Shown here one piece after another: positions 24,371 to 32,759 of a stretch of 64,000 bases of DNA; position 1 is the stretch's first letter, and each line of letters opens with the position of its first letter. The position numbers and the translations under genes are program-made. The stretch is from Streptosporangium canum. GTDB lineage: Bacteria > Actinomycetota > Actinomycetes > Streptosporangiales > Streptosporangiaceae. The DNA is taken from positions 307,388 through 371,387 of the forward strand of contig NZ_FOQY01000005.1 of assembly GCF_900113865.1 (NCBI RefSeq). Direction: 5' to 3'. The notes under the pieces are model-generated. The model saw only the letters and a list, made by a program, of their open reading frames with translations. It had not been told where the DNA came from and searched no databases.

Positions 24371-24655
24371 GGAATTCCCTTGCTCGCGGACCCGGGGTGG
24401 CGGCCGCGCGGGAGACCCGGCGCGACGCCCGCGGCACCCGGTGGAGTCCTCGGCGGTGGCGCCCTCCCGGACGCCCTGTGACGGCTGGAACTGCGGCCCT
24501 CGTTTCCGGGGCACGGCCAGGCAGGCGCACGCACGACGGCGAGTCCGGTCAGGCTCCTGCAGACCTCCGTACCCTGCGGACCGGGTGATCACTCCGTGCC
24601 CGGCCGCGAAGGCTCAGCCGCCGATGCCGACGCCGTCGAACCCGCCGGGAAAGCC

Positions 24656-24698
24656 GGAAGGCCGCCGACGCCCCGAGCCGGGGTTTCGGCGGCCTTCC
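24656..24698 (-). terminator. Terminator of the tRNA Gly-Cys-Val operon
   Basis: A 13-bp perfect stem (GGAAGGCCGCCGA with TCGGCGGCCTTCC) has a loop holding a second small CCCCG/CGGGG hairpin. It lies 28 bases beyond the 3' end of tRNA-Val on the same strand. The 285 bases between it and the XRE-oxidase start hold nothing else I can identify. Confidence 0.7.
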
Positions 24699-24725
24699 TG
24701 AGCCCATGGACGCCATAGGCGGTGG

Positions 24726-24797
24726 TGGACGATACAGGGATTGAACCTGTGACCTCTTCCGTGTCAGGGAAGCGCTCTCCCGCTGAGCTAATCGTCC
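24726..24797 (-). tRNA. tRNA-Val (GAC)
   Basis: A 72-nt cloverleaf on the minus strand. The acceptor stem GGACGAT pairs with ATCGTCC, the D-arm is TAGCTCAGCGGGAGAGC, the anticodon loop CTGACAC gives GAC, and the T-arm has GGTTCAATCC. The discriminator is A and CCA is not encoded. Last of three clustered tRNA genes. Confidence 0.95.
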
Positions 24798-24810
24798 TCG
24801 TCGAAGCCAG

Positions 24811-24881
24811 AGGTGGAGACGGGATTTGAACCCGTGTACACGGCTTTGCAGGCCGTTGCCTCGCCTCTCGGCCACTCCACC
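24811..24881 (-). tRNA. tRNA-Cys (GCA)
   Basis: A 71-nt minus-strand tRNA. The acceptor stem GGTGGAG pairs with CTCCACC, with discriminator U as expected for cysteine. The anticodon is GCA within CCTGCAAA, and the T-loop is GGTTCAAATCC. Confidence 0.95.
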
Positions 24882-24906
24882 GGAGTGAGAGCCCTAAAGC
24901 CCTTCG

Positions 24907-24978
24907 AGCGGAAGACGGGATTCGAACCCGCGACCCTCACCTTGGCAAGGTGATGCTCTACCACTGAGCCACTTCCGC
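24907..24978 (-). tRNA. tRNA-Gly (GCC)
   Basis: A 72-nt minus-strand tRNA. The acceptor stem GCGGAAG pairs with CTTCCGC. The D-arm is TGGCTCAGTGGTAGAGC, the anticodon GCC sits in CTTGCCAAG, and the T-arm is GGTTCGAATCC. It is the first gene of the Gly-Cys-Val cluster common in actinomycetes. Confidence 0.95.
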
Positions 24979-25017
24979 GCGTGTTTCCGGGCTCGGCCCG
25001 GCCTCACGCATAGAACT

Positions 25018-25491
25018 CTAGCGAATACTCGCCGACTCCCCAAACCGGAGCACGCCGACCTGCTCGGCGTACCAGGTGATCCCGGCCACGTGCTCGGCGA
25101 TCAGCCGCAGGGTCCAGTTGGGGTCGCGGGGGAGATCCCATGCCTCGGGGCCGGCCGCCGAGTAACGGTGCACATAGGACGCGCCGAGGCGGGTCCAGCG
25201 GGATCGGGCCTCGGAGAGGTCGAGTTCCGCGAAGCGGGACCAGTCGGAGTCGAGGGTCACCGTCCGGCCGTGCCAGGCGTCGGGCAGGGGGGCGGCCCCG
25301 GCCAGCAGCGCCTCCACCTCGGCGAGGTGGTCGACCAGATGGTCCTGGATCCGGCGTGCGGCCTTCGCCGGCGTCCAGAGGTTGGCTCCGTCCGTCACGA
25401 TCGGCCGGCCGTCCCAGGCGAGCCACGTCTCGGCGAGGGTGAGGCAGCGGTCGACGGCGTCGGCGACGAGCTGTGCGGGATTGTTCGGCAT
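25018..25491 (-). CDS. DinB-like four-helix-bundle protein
   Basis: A 157-residue helical protein resembling the DinB/maleylpyruvate-isomerase-type metalloenzyme fold. Candidate metal-binding histidines lie in IQDHLVDHLAEVEALL (about residue 55) and LIAEHVAGITWYAEQVG near the C terminus. Members include thiol-dependent (mycothiol or bacillithiol) transferases, but many are uncharacterised. ATG 25491 (MPNNPAQLV) gives the compact family length; an upstream in-frame start would add unrelated residues. The ribosome-binding site is weak (GGAG one base before the ATG). It is divergent from hutH with 278 bp between; that spacer shows no recognisable RNA or repeat. Confidence 0.6.
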   Translation of the reverse strand: MPNNPAQLVADAVDRCLTLAETWLAWDGRPIVTDGANLWTPAKAARRIQDHLVDHLAEVEALLAGAAPLPDAWHGRTVTLDSDWSRFAELDLSEARSRWTRLGASYVHRYSAAGPEAWDLPRDPNWTLRLIAEHVAGITWYAEQVGVLRFGESASIR

Positions 25492-25769
25492 GCTCCGATC
25501 GTGACCGGAGCACGCTTCGGCCGGCGTCGAAGCGTGGCCGAGGTACACGTCGAGGCCGGACCGGTGTCACCCCTGTGCGAGCCGGATCGGGAGTGGCTCC
25601 GGGGCCGGGCGCCGACCAGCGCTTTTCCCGGCCCGCGCGGGTGTCGCCGCAACGCGGCGCGGCGGATGATGGAGGTCACGGAATCCGGCAGGGAGGGCAT
25701 AGCGGTGATCCCCACCTGTAAGGGGCTAACATCGCATACGCCAGTTACCTAGTGCGAGAGAGTGACACC

Positions 25770-27317
25770 ATGCGCGACAACGAGGTCGTGAACATCGGTC
25801 CGGAGCCGCTGAGCTTCGACGAGGTCGTCAGGGTGGCCCGGCACGGCGCCGCGGTACGTCTCAGCGACGACGCCGTGGCGGCGATGGCCGCGGCCCGCAC
25901 CCGCGTGGACGAGCTCGCCGAGAGCCCCACCCCCGCCTACGGGGTGTCGACCGGGTTCGGGGCCCTGGCCACCCGGCACATCGACCCCTCGCTCCGTGCC
26001 CAGCTGCAGCGCTCCCTGGTCCGATCGCACGCGGCGGGCTCCGGCCCCGAGGTGGAGACCGAGGTCACCCGGGCGCTGATGCTGCTGCGCCTGCACACCC
26101 TGGCCACCGGCCACACCGGAGTGCGCCCGAAGACCGCCAAGGTGCTCCAGGACCTGCTCAACGCCCGGATCACCCCCGTGGTGCACGAATACGGCAGCCT
26201 CGGCTGCTCCGGCGACCTCGCGCCGCTCTCCCACGTCGCACTCACGATCATGGGCGAGGGCGTCGTCCGCGACGCGTCCGGAGAGCGCGTGGACGCCGCC
26301 GAGGCGCTGAAGCAGGCGGGCGTCGAGCCCGTCGAGCTCGCCGCCAAGGAGGGCCTCGCGCTCATCAACGGCACCGACGGCATGCTCGGCATGCTGATCC
26401 TGGCCATGGACGACCTCGGCCGCCTGTTCAAGACCGCCGACATCAGCGCGGCCATGAGTGTGGAGGCGCTGCTCGGCACCGACCGCGTCTTCGCCGCCGA
26501 CCTGCAGGCCCTGCGCCCGCATCCGGGACAGGCGGCCAGCGCCGCCAACCTCCGGGCTCTGCTGGCCGACTCCGGGATCATGGACTCGCACCGGGACGGC
26601 ACCTGCACCCGCGTCCAGGACGCCTATTCGCTTCGCTGCGCCCCGCAGGTGGCCGGAGCCGCCCGCGACACCCTCGCGCACGCCACCGCGGTCGCCGCGC
26701 GGGAGCTCGCCTCCGCGATCGACAACCCGGTGGTCCTCGCCGACGGCCGGGTGGAGTCCAACGGCAACTTCCACGGAGCCCCCGTGGGCTACGTGCTCGA
26801 CTTCCTCGCCATCGCGGTCGCCGACATGGCGAGCATCTCCGAGCGCCGTACCGACCGCATGCTCGACGTGGCCCGCAACCACGGCCTGCCCGCCTTCCTC
26901 GCCGACGACCCCGGCGTGGACTCCGGGCACATGATCGCCCAGTACACCCAGGCCGCGATCGTCTCCGAGCTCAAGCGCCTGGCCGTGCCCGCCAGCGTGG
27001 ACTCCATCCCGAGCTCCGCCATGCAGGAGGACCACGTCTCCATGGGCTGGTCGGCGGCCCGCAAGCTGCGCCGCTCGGTGGACGGCCTGACCCGGGTGCT
27101 CGCGGTGGAGATCCTCACCGCGGCCCGGGCACTCGACCTGCGGGCGCCGCACCGGCCCGCCCCCGCGACCGGCGCCGTGGTCGCCTCCCTGCGCCAGTCG
27201 GTCCCCGGCCCCGGCCCGGACCGCTTCCTCGCCCCGGAGATCGAGACGGTGGTCCGGCTCGTCGCCGACAACACCGTCGTCGCCGCGGCGGAGTCGGTCA
27301 CCGGCCCGCTGGGATAG
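25770..27317 (+). CDS. hutH: Histidine ammonia-lyase
   Basis: A 515-residue histidine ammonia-lyase, which converts histidine to urocanate and ammonia, the first step of histidine degradation. The MIO cofactor tripeptide is Cys146-Ser147-Gly148 in GSLGCSGDLAPLSH, where most bacteria have Ala-Ser-Gly; the Cys form is, as I recall, usual in actinomycetes. Tyr57 lies in the YGVSTGFG motif. Other family motifs are LINGTDGMLGML, QDAYSLRCAPQV, NGNFHGAPVGYVLD and SSAMQEDHVSMG. ATG 25770 is taken as the start (GAGAG upstream); GTG 25752 lacks a ribosome-binding site. No other hut gene is adjacent. The 3' end overlaps the convergent reductase-RidA gene by 20 bases. Confidence 0.93.
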   Translation: MRDNEVVNIGPEPLSFDEVVRVARHGAAVRLSDDAVAAMAAARTRVDELAESPTPAYGVSTGFGALATRHIDPSLRAQLQRSLVRSHAAGSGPEVETEVTRALMLLRLHTLATGHTGVRPKTAKVLQDLLNARITPVVHEYGSLGCSGDLAPLSHVALTIMGEGVVRDASGERVDAAEALKQAGVEPVELAAKEGLALINGTDGMLGMLILAMDDLGRLFKTADISAAMSVEALLGTDRVFAADLQALRPHPGQAASAANLRALLADSGIMDSHRDGTCTRVQDAYSLRCAPQVAGAARDTLAHATAVAARELASAIDNPVVLADGRVESNGNFHGAPVGYVLDFLAIAVADMASISERRTDRMLDVARNHGLPAFLADDPGVDSGHMIAQYTQAAIVSELKRLAVPASVDSIPSSAMQEDHVSMGWSAARKLRRSVDGLTRVLAVEILTAARALDLRAPHRPAPATGAVVASLRQSVPGPGPDRFLAPEIETVVRLVADNTVVAAAESVTGPLG

Positions 27318-28506
27318 CGGCGATCACCTCCACCTCGATCAGCAGCCCCGGCCGGAACAGCCGTGACACCTCCACGGTCGTGCTGGCCGGGGGCTCGCCG
27401 GTGATGTGACGGCGCCGGACGGCCGCGTACTCCGGCAGCAGCGACATGTCGGTGAGGTGCGTCCGGATGTGGGTCACGTCGTCGAACGTGCACCCCTGGT
27501 CGGCGAGGATGAGCGCCAGCGCCTCCATCACGTGCTCCGACTGGCGCGTCATGTCGCCCTCGCCGACGACCTGGCCGGCCTCGTCCAGTGCCACCTGACC
27601 GGAGACGAACAGCAGGTCTCCGGTCCTGGTGGCGTGGGAGTAGAGGCCGTTGGTCGCCGGGACCGACGCCGGGTTCAGCTTCTCCACGCCCGTACGGCGG
27701 GCCGTGCCGACGTGCCCGAAGACGGCCGTCAGGTCCCTGTCGCCCAGCCCGGCGGCCGCCGCGCCCAGCAGCCTGTCCCTGGCCGCCGCCGCGAGCGTCT
27801 GCGTCGCGTGCGAGGCCAGCACCAGGTCCTTGGCCGCCAGTCCGAGGGCGTAGCGCGTCTCGGGCGGGCCGTTCTCGACGGCCGGCCGGATCCGCTCGAC
27901 GAGCGTTCCCAGCGGGGTCTCACCGAGCACGTCCAGCAGCGCCGCCGTGTCCACGCCGGTCGCCTCGCCGTAGGCGAGGGTCTCGGCGAGCAGCACCTGG
28001 GCGGGCACCAGCGCGCTCATCACCGCCAGCTTCATCGCGGCGCCCGCGCCGGGCCCTCCGGCCTCCCGGACGTGGCCGAACACCCCGAGCACCTCCCGGC
28101 AGCGCGCCAGGTCCTCCGGCAGCCCGCCGGCCAGCACGGTCAGCGTGCCGTCCCGCGCGGGCTGCACGCTGCCCAGCACCGGCGCGTCGACCAGTCCCAC
28201 CTGCGAGGGGAGCCTGTCGCGGAGCTCGGCCACCGCCTCGGGCCCGATCGTCGACATCTCCACCACCAGCGTCCCCGGACGCAGGCCGGGGGCCGCGTCG
28301 GCGAGCACCCGCCTGACCGCGGCGGGGTCGCTGAGCATGGTGACGACCAGCTCCGCCTCCGCCACGGCCTCGGCGGGCGACGCCGCGCCGAAAGCCCCCT
28401 CGACCGTGCGCGGGGTGCGGTTCCACACCGTCACCTTGTGCCCGGCCGCCACGAGCCGCCGTGCCATGGGGGCACCCATATGTCCCAGACCAAGAAAAGA
28501 AATCAT
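27298..28506 (-). CDS. 3-hydroxyisobutyrate-dehydrogenase-like reductase fused to a RidA-family domain
   Basis: A 402-residue fusion. Residues 1-275 form a beta-hydroxyacid dehydrogenase/imine reductase-like unit: ISFLGLGHMGAPMARRL (NAD(P) motif), VEMSTIGPEAV, DAPVLGSVQPARDGTLTVLAGG, and GAGAAMKLAVMS with the likely catalytic Lys159. Residues 280-402 are a complete YjgF/YER057c/UK114 (Rid) domain (LLFVSGQVALDEAGQVVGEGD ... PPASTTVEVSRLFRPGLLIEVEVIAA). The Rid active-site Arg of the PARS motif is Ser here, so classic imine-deaminase activity is doubtful. It is divergent from a LysR regulator across 57 bp. A reductase joined to an imine/enamine-handling fold suggests linked chemistry on one intermediate; this is inference. 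Confidence 0.82.
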   Translation of the reverse strand: MISFLGLGHMGAPMARRLVAAGHKVTVWNRTPRTVEGAFGAASPAEAVAEAELVVTMLSDPAAVRRVLADAAPGLRPGTLVVEMSTIGPEAVAELRDRLPSQVGLVDAPVLGSVQPARDGTLTVLAGGLPEDLARCREVLGVFGHVREAGGPGAGAAMKLAVMSALVPAQVLLAETLAYGEATGVDTAALLDVLGETPLGTLVERIRPAVENGPPETRYALGLAAKDLVLASHATQTLAAAARDRLLGAAAAGLGDRDLTAVFGHVGTARRTGVEKLNPASVPATNGLYSHATRTGDLLFVSGQVALDEAGQVVGEGDMTRQSEHVMEALALILADQGCTFDDVTHIRTHLTDMSLLPEYAAVRRRHITGEPPASTTVEVSRLFRPGLLIEVEVIAAIPAGR

Positions 28507-28563
28507 GGATCCACGGTAGGGACGGCCAAGGTATTCCACCAGCGACTAGATTACATGTGAGCC

Positions 28564-29466
28564 ATGCGAAGGAGGAATGTGTTCGACACCGACGCGCTGC
28601 GCCTGCTGGACGCGGTGGCCCGCACCGGGTCCTTCACCGGGGCGGCGGCCAAGCTCAACTACACCCAGTCCGCGGTCTCCCGGCGCATCGCCTCCCTCGA
28701 ACAGCAGGCGGGCGGCCCGCTGTTCGACCGGCTCGCACGCGGGGTACGGCTGACGCCCGCCGGTGAGACGCTCCACCAGCACGCGCGGGCGGTGCTGAAC
28801 CGGCTGGCCCGAGCCGCCGACGAGCTGGCGGGCATCCACGGCGGCTACAGCGGGCGGCTGCGCGTCGGGGCGTTCGCCACCGCCAACGTCGCGCTGGTCC
28901 CAGGCGCCCTGCGGGACTTCCGGCGGCGGTTCCCCGAGGTCGGCCTCGCCCCGGTCGAGGGGCCCAGCGGCGGCCTGCTGCGCCGGATGCGCGAGGGCGA
29001 GCTGGACGTCGCCGTGGTCAGCGACTATCCGTCCGGCCTGCCGTACGACGACGAGGTGGAGATCATCCCGCTGGTGGAGGACGAGCTGATGGTCGCGCTG
29101 CCCGGCGACCATCGGCTGGCGGGGCGGGAGCGCGTCGACCTGCGCGAGCTGCGGGAGGAGACCTGGATCGAGGCGCCCCCGCCCGGCCGGACGACCATGC
29201 TCGAGGAGGCGTGCGCCCGCGCCGGGTTCACGCCCCGCGCCACGGTCAGGATCGCCGAGTGGACCGGCAAGTTCGGGTTCGTCGCGGCCGGGCTCGGGAT
29301 CACGCTGGTGCCCGCCATCGCCGCGCCGGCCGTGCCGCCCGAGCTCGTGCTCCGCTCCCTGGGCGACCTCGCCCCGCACCGGACCGTCTACGCCGCCCTG
29401 CCGGGCGCGCCGCTGCCCGCGGCCCGCACGCTGGTACGCCTGCTGTCCGAGGCGGCGGGACAATAG
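28564..29466 (+). CDS. LysR family transcriptional regulator
   Basis: A 300-residue LysR-type regulator. The N-terminal winged helix-turn-helix is clear (ALRLLDAVARTGSFTGAAAKLNYTQSAVSRRIASLEQQAGGPLFDRLARGVRLTPAG), followed by a periplasmic-binding-protein-like effector domain. ATG 28564 has no Shine-Dalgarno; an in-frame GTG at 28579 is preceded by AAGGAGG (spacing 3) and is a plausible alternative. It lies opposite the reductase-RidA fusion and 4 bases ahead of pabB, so it could control either side. The effector is unknown. Confidence 0.88.
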   Translation: MRRRNVFDTDALRLLDAVARTGSFTGAAAKLNYTQSAVSRRIASLEQQAGGPLFDRLARGVRLTPAGETLHQHARAVLNRLARAADELAGIHGGYSGRLRVGAFATANVALVPGALRDFRRRFPEVGLAPVEGPSGGLLRRMREGELDVAVVSDYPSGLPYDDEVEIIPLVEDELMVALPGDHRLAGRERVDLRELREETWIEAPPPGRTTMLEEACARAGFTPRATVRIAEWTGKFGFVAAGLGITLVPAIAAPAVPPELVLRSLGDLAPHRTVYAALPGAPLPAARTLVRLLSEAAGQ

Positions 29467-29470
29467 CGGA

Positions 29471-30493
29471 GTGCATGACTCATTTGCGCATGTAGGGGGC
29501 CGTTTGGCCACCCGGCTCCGCGACGTCACCACCGACCTGGCCGCACTCGACGGCGAGGGCTGGTGGGCCGTCGTGGTCGACTACGAGGGCAAGGTCACGT
29601 GCGCCAGGTTCGACGACGTCCGGCCCGCCCCGCTGCCCGTGCCCCGGAGCCCCTGGCGCGGGCCGCACCCGTCGTCGTGGCGGAGCTCGCTGGACCGGGC
29701 CGCCTACGAGGACGGCGTGCGCCGCATCCGCGCCTACATCGAGCGGGGCGAGGTCTACCAGGCCAACCTGTGCCGGGTGCTGACCGCGCCGCTGCCCGGG
29801 GACCCGGACCTGCCCGCGCTGGCCGTACGGCTGGCCGAGGGCAACCCCGCCCCCCACGCCGCCACGGTGAGCCTGCCCGGCCTGGGCGTGGTGTCGGCCT
29901 CACCCGAGCTCTACCTGGCCAGGGACGGTGACGCGATCGAGTCCAGGCCGATCAAGGGGACCGGGGTCACCGCCGAGGACCTGCTGGAGAAGGACTACGC
30001 GGAGAACGTGATGATCGTCGACCTGGTCCGCAACGACCTGGGCCGGGTCGCCACGGTCGGCTCGGTGAGCGTGCCGGCGCTGTGCGAGATCGAGGAGCAT
30101 CCCGGCCTGGTGCACCTGGTCTCGACCGTCCGGGCCCGGCTCGCGCCGGAATTCGGCTGGCCGGAGCTGTTCTCCGCGACCTTTCCTCCCGGCTCGGTGA
30201 CCGGTGCCCCGAAATCTTCTGCCCTGAGCATCATCAATGAACTCGAACCCGGGCCACGCGGGCCGTACTGTGGGACTGTGGGCTGGGTCGACGCGGACCG
30301 GCGCCGAGCGTCGCTGGCCGTGGGCATCCGCACCTTCTGGCTCTCGTCCGGCGAGATCCACTTCGGCACGGGCGCGGGCATAACCTGGGGCAGTGATCCC
30401 GAGCGCGAGTGGCGCGAGACCGAGTTGAAGGCCTCCCGGCTCATCGCGCTCGCTTCCACGTCAGGTTCAGCAGGTTCAGGAGGAGTCGTATGA
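29471..30493 (+). CDS. pabB: Aminodeoxychorismate synthase component I (chorismate-binding)
   Basis: A 340-residue chorismate-utilising enzyme that, with a glutamine amidotransferase, makes 4-amino-4-deoxychorismate for folate synthesis. It consists of the catalytic domain with a short N-terminal part. The key motif is SRPIKGTGVTAEDLLEKDYAENVMIVDLVRNDLGRV; the PIKGT Lys fits aminodeoxychorismate synthase rather than anthranilate synthase (PIAGT). FPPGSVTGAPKSSALSIINELEP and YCGTVGW follow. Its TGA overlaps the ATG of pabC, which catalyses the next step and supports the assignment. GTG 29471 lies 4 bases after the LysR stop; its ribosome-binding site is weak. The amidotransferase (pabA) is not in the window. 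Confidence 0.85.
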   Translation: MHDSFAHVGGRLATRLRDVTTDLAALDGEGWWAVVVDYEGKVTCARFDDVRPAPLPVPRSPWRGPHPSSWRSSLDRAAYEDGVRRIRAYIERGEVYQANLCRVLTAPLPGDPDLPALAVRLAEGNPAPHAATVSLPGLGVVSASPELYLARDGDAIESRPIKGTGVTAEDLLEKDYAENVMIVDLVRNDLGRVATVGSVSVPALCEIEEHPGLVHLVSTVRARLAPEFGWPELFSATFPPGSVTGAPKSSALSIINELEPGPRGPYCGTVGWVDADRRRASLAVGIRTFWLSSGEIHFGTGAGITWGSDPEREWRETELKASRLIALASTSGSAGSGGVV

Positions 30494-31320
30494 ACGTGCC
30501 CGTATGGGTCAACGGGGAACTTATCGATCCGGAGCAGGCCACCGTCTCGGTGTTCGACCACGGCCTGATGGTCGGGGACGGCGTCTTCGAGACCATCAAA
30601 TGCGTCAACGGCGCCTCCTTCGCCCTCACCCGTCACCTTGACCGGCTCCGGCTCTCCGCCCAGCGGATGGACCTGCCCGAGCCCGACGCCGACGCGATCG
30701 CCGAGGGCATCCGCGCCTGCCTGGCCGAGGCGCCCCCGTGGCAGCTCGGCCGGATCCGGGTCACCTACACCAGCGGCCCCGGCCCGCTCGGGTCCGACCG
30801 CGGGGACAAGGGCTGCACCACGGTGGTGATCGTCGACGAGCAGAAGCCGTTCCCGGCCACCGCCGACGTCACCGTCGTGCCCTGGCCGCGCAACGAGCGC
30901 GGCGCGCTCGCCGGGGTGAAGAGCACCTCCTACGGGGACAACGCCAAGGCCCTGTTCCACGCCAAGGCCAGGGGCGGCGGCGAGGCGATCTTCGAGAATC
31001 TGGCGGGCGACCTCTGCGAGGGCACCGGCAGCAACATCTTCATCGTGCGCGACGGCCGCCTGCTCACCCCCACGCTGTCCTCCGGCTGCCTGGCCGGGGT
31101 CACCCGGGCGCTCACGCTGGAGTGGTGCGGCGGCTCCGAGGAGGACGTCCCGCTGTCGGCCCTCTACGAGGCCGAGGAGGCGTTCCTGACCTCCACCACC
31201 CGCGACATCCAGCCGATCCGCGCGGTCGACCAGACCGTGCTGCCGGCCGCGCCCGGCCCGATCACCGCCAAGGCGATGCGGGTCTTCGCCGAGCGCGGCG
31301 CCGCCGACCTCGACCCGTGA
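30490..31320 (+). CDS. pabC: Aminodeoxychorismate lyase (class IV aminotransferase fold)
   Basis: A 276-residue PLP-dependent fold-type IV enzyme, assigned as aminodeoxychorismate lyase (releasing pyruvate to give p-aminobenzoate) because it is coupled to pabB. Visible motifs are VWVNGELIDPEQATVSVFDHGLMVGDGVFETIK at the N terminus, GVKSTSYGDNAKALFHAKARGGGEAIFEN (PLP-Lys region), and LCEGTGSNIFIVRDGRLLTPTLSSGCLAGVTR. ATG 30490 overlaps the pabB stop and has AGGAG upstream. A branched-chain or D-amino-acid aminotransferase is the alternative from sequence alone. Confidence 0.84.
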   Translation: MNVPVWVNGELIDPEQATVSVFDHGLMVGDGVFETIKCVNGASFALTRHLDRLRLSAQRMDLPEPDADAIAEGIRACLAEAPPWQLGRIRVTYTSGPGPLGSDRGDKGCTTVVIVDEQKPFPATADVTVVPWPRNERGALAGVKSTSYGDNAKALFHAKARGGGEAIFENLAGDLCEGTGSNIFIVRDGRLLTPTLSSGCLAGVTRALTLEWCGGSEEDVPLSALYEAEEAFLTSTTRDIQPIRAVDQTVLPAAPGPITAKAMRVFAERGAADLDP

Positions 31321-31324
31321 CGGG

Positions 31325-32716
31325 TCACTGCGGGTAGGACACCTGGGTCTGGGCGTTCAGCTCCTTGATCGTGACCTTCTTGGCCGGATCGGTCAGCGGG
31401 TCGTCGATCCGGAGCACGTCCAGGCCCTTGGTGATGTCGCTGGAGTAGATGTGGCCGTTGTAGTAGTAGGCCGACCACGAGCCGCCGACCCCGTCGACGG
31501 GGCCGCGCTCGAAGAAGCCGATCTCCCGGAGGTTGTCCGCGTCGGTGAAGTCCAGGATGGACACCCCGCCCTGGTACCACGACTGGACCATGATGTCCTT
31601 GCCGGGAACCGGCAGCAGTGATCCGTTGTGCGCGACGCAGTTCTCGTCGGGCTGCTGCTCCCTGGGGATCTTGAAGTAGCCGCGGAGCCGGAGGGCGCGG
31701 CCCTCGCTGAGGTCGTACACGGCGTCCGCCCCGTGGTTCTTCGGCGTGCCGGAGTCACAGGTGGCGCTGACGCCGCCGCCAAGCTCGTCGCCGAAGACCA
31801 CCTTGGTGGCGTCGTTGTTGAACGTGGCCGAATGCCAGATCGAGAAGTTCTCCTCGTCGCGCACGTGCTGGAGCACCTTGGGGTGCACCCTGTCGGAGAT
31901 GTCCATCAGGATCCCGTCACCGAAGCACGCGGCGGCGGCCAGGTCCTTCTCCGGGTAGGCCGTGATGTCGTGGCAGCCGCCCAGGCCGTCCTCGCCGCCG
32001 CCTTCGGAGAGCACCGGCTCCGAGACCACCTTGGCCCCGGCCGGATCGGCGGTCGGCACCTCGACGATGGAGATCTTGTTGTGCGGGGCCGGGCAGGTCG
32101 TCGACTCGGGCTCCGGGCCGGGGGAGGAGACGTAGAGGTAGACCTTCTTGTCGTCCTTGCCCGGGACGAGGGTGTGGGTGTGGGAGCCGCAGTCGGTGCG
32201 GACCGCCGACACGAACCGGGGATGGGCCTTGTCGGCGACGTCGAAGATCCGGATGCCCTCCCAGCCGCCCCTGCCGCCGTTGCTGCCCGATTCGGCCGCG
32301 CAGTCGGGGCCGCTGCGCGGCGAGTCGACCGACAGGAACAGCAGGTTCCCGCTCACCGAGATGTCGTTCTGCTCGCCGGGGCAGAGCACCCGGCTGACCG
32401 CGGTGGGCTTGGCGGGGTCGGACACGTCGAACACGCTGAAGCCGTCGTAGTTGCCGACGAACGCGTGGTCGCCCTGGAAGGCCAGGTCGGTGCCCCATGC
32501 CTGGGGGCCATCGAGCGGCGCCTGTGGCGGCACGTTGGCCACGTGCGTGACGTTGGCGCTGTGTGTGACGTCTCCGGAGGCCGTCGCGCCCGCCGAGGCG
32601 GTGGCTGACCCGGTGGCCGTGGTGGAGGCCGCCCGGGGGGCGGCGGGCTCGGCGTCCACGCCGCATCCGGTCACAACAAGCAACGCCGCCAACCCGAATG
32701 CCACGCTTGATCGCAT
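31325..32716 (-). CDS. LVIVD-repeat surface lipoprotein
   Basis: A 463-residue probable lipoprotein. The signal peptide MRSSVAFGLAALLVVTGCGVDAEP ends in a lipobox (VTGC), so Cys18 would be lipidated. A Ser/Thr/Ala-rich linker leads to a beta-propeller-like array of LVIVD repeats: HAFVGNYDGFSVFDVSDPAKPTAV, GIRIFDVADKAHPRFV, DGILMDISDRVHPKVL, GGVSILDFTDADNLREIG and GLDVLRIDD. The protein should face the outside of the membrane. Cysteine pairs and conserved His/Asp (GGCHDITAYPEKDL, CVAHNGSLLPV) are typical of this family, whose function is unknown. ATG 32716 is divergent, by 43 bp, from a DUF305 lipoprotein. Its 3' end lies 4 bases from the convergent pabC. Confidence 0.82.
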   Translation of the reverse strand: MRSSVAFGLAALLVVTGCGVDAEPAAPRAASTTATGSATASAGATASGDVTHSANVTHVANVPPQAPLDGPQAWGTDLAFQGDHAFVGNYDGFSVFDVSDPAKPTAVSRVLCPGEQNDISVSGNLLFLSVDSPRSGPDCAAESGSNGGRGGWEGIRIFDVADKAHPRFVSAVRTDCGSHTHTLVPGKDDKKVYLYVSSPGPEPESTTCPAPHNKISIVEVPTADPAGAKVVSEPVLSEGGGEDGLGGCHDITAYPEKDLAAAACFGDGILMDISDRVHPKVLQHVRDEENFSIWHSATFNNDATKVVFGDELGGGVSATCDSGTPKNHGADAVYDLSEGRALRLRGYFKIPREQQPDENCVAHNGSLLPVPGKDIMVQSWYQGGVSILDFTDADNLREIGFFERGPVDGVGGSWSAYYYNGHIYSSDITKGLDVLRIDDPLTDPAKKVTIKELNAQTQVSYPQ

Positions 32717-32759
32717 AGTGCCCCCATTGCGCCGATTACCTTGCCCCATTATTGAAGGT

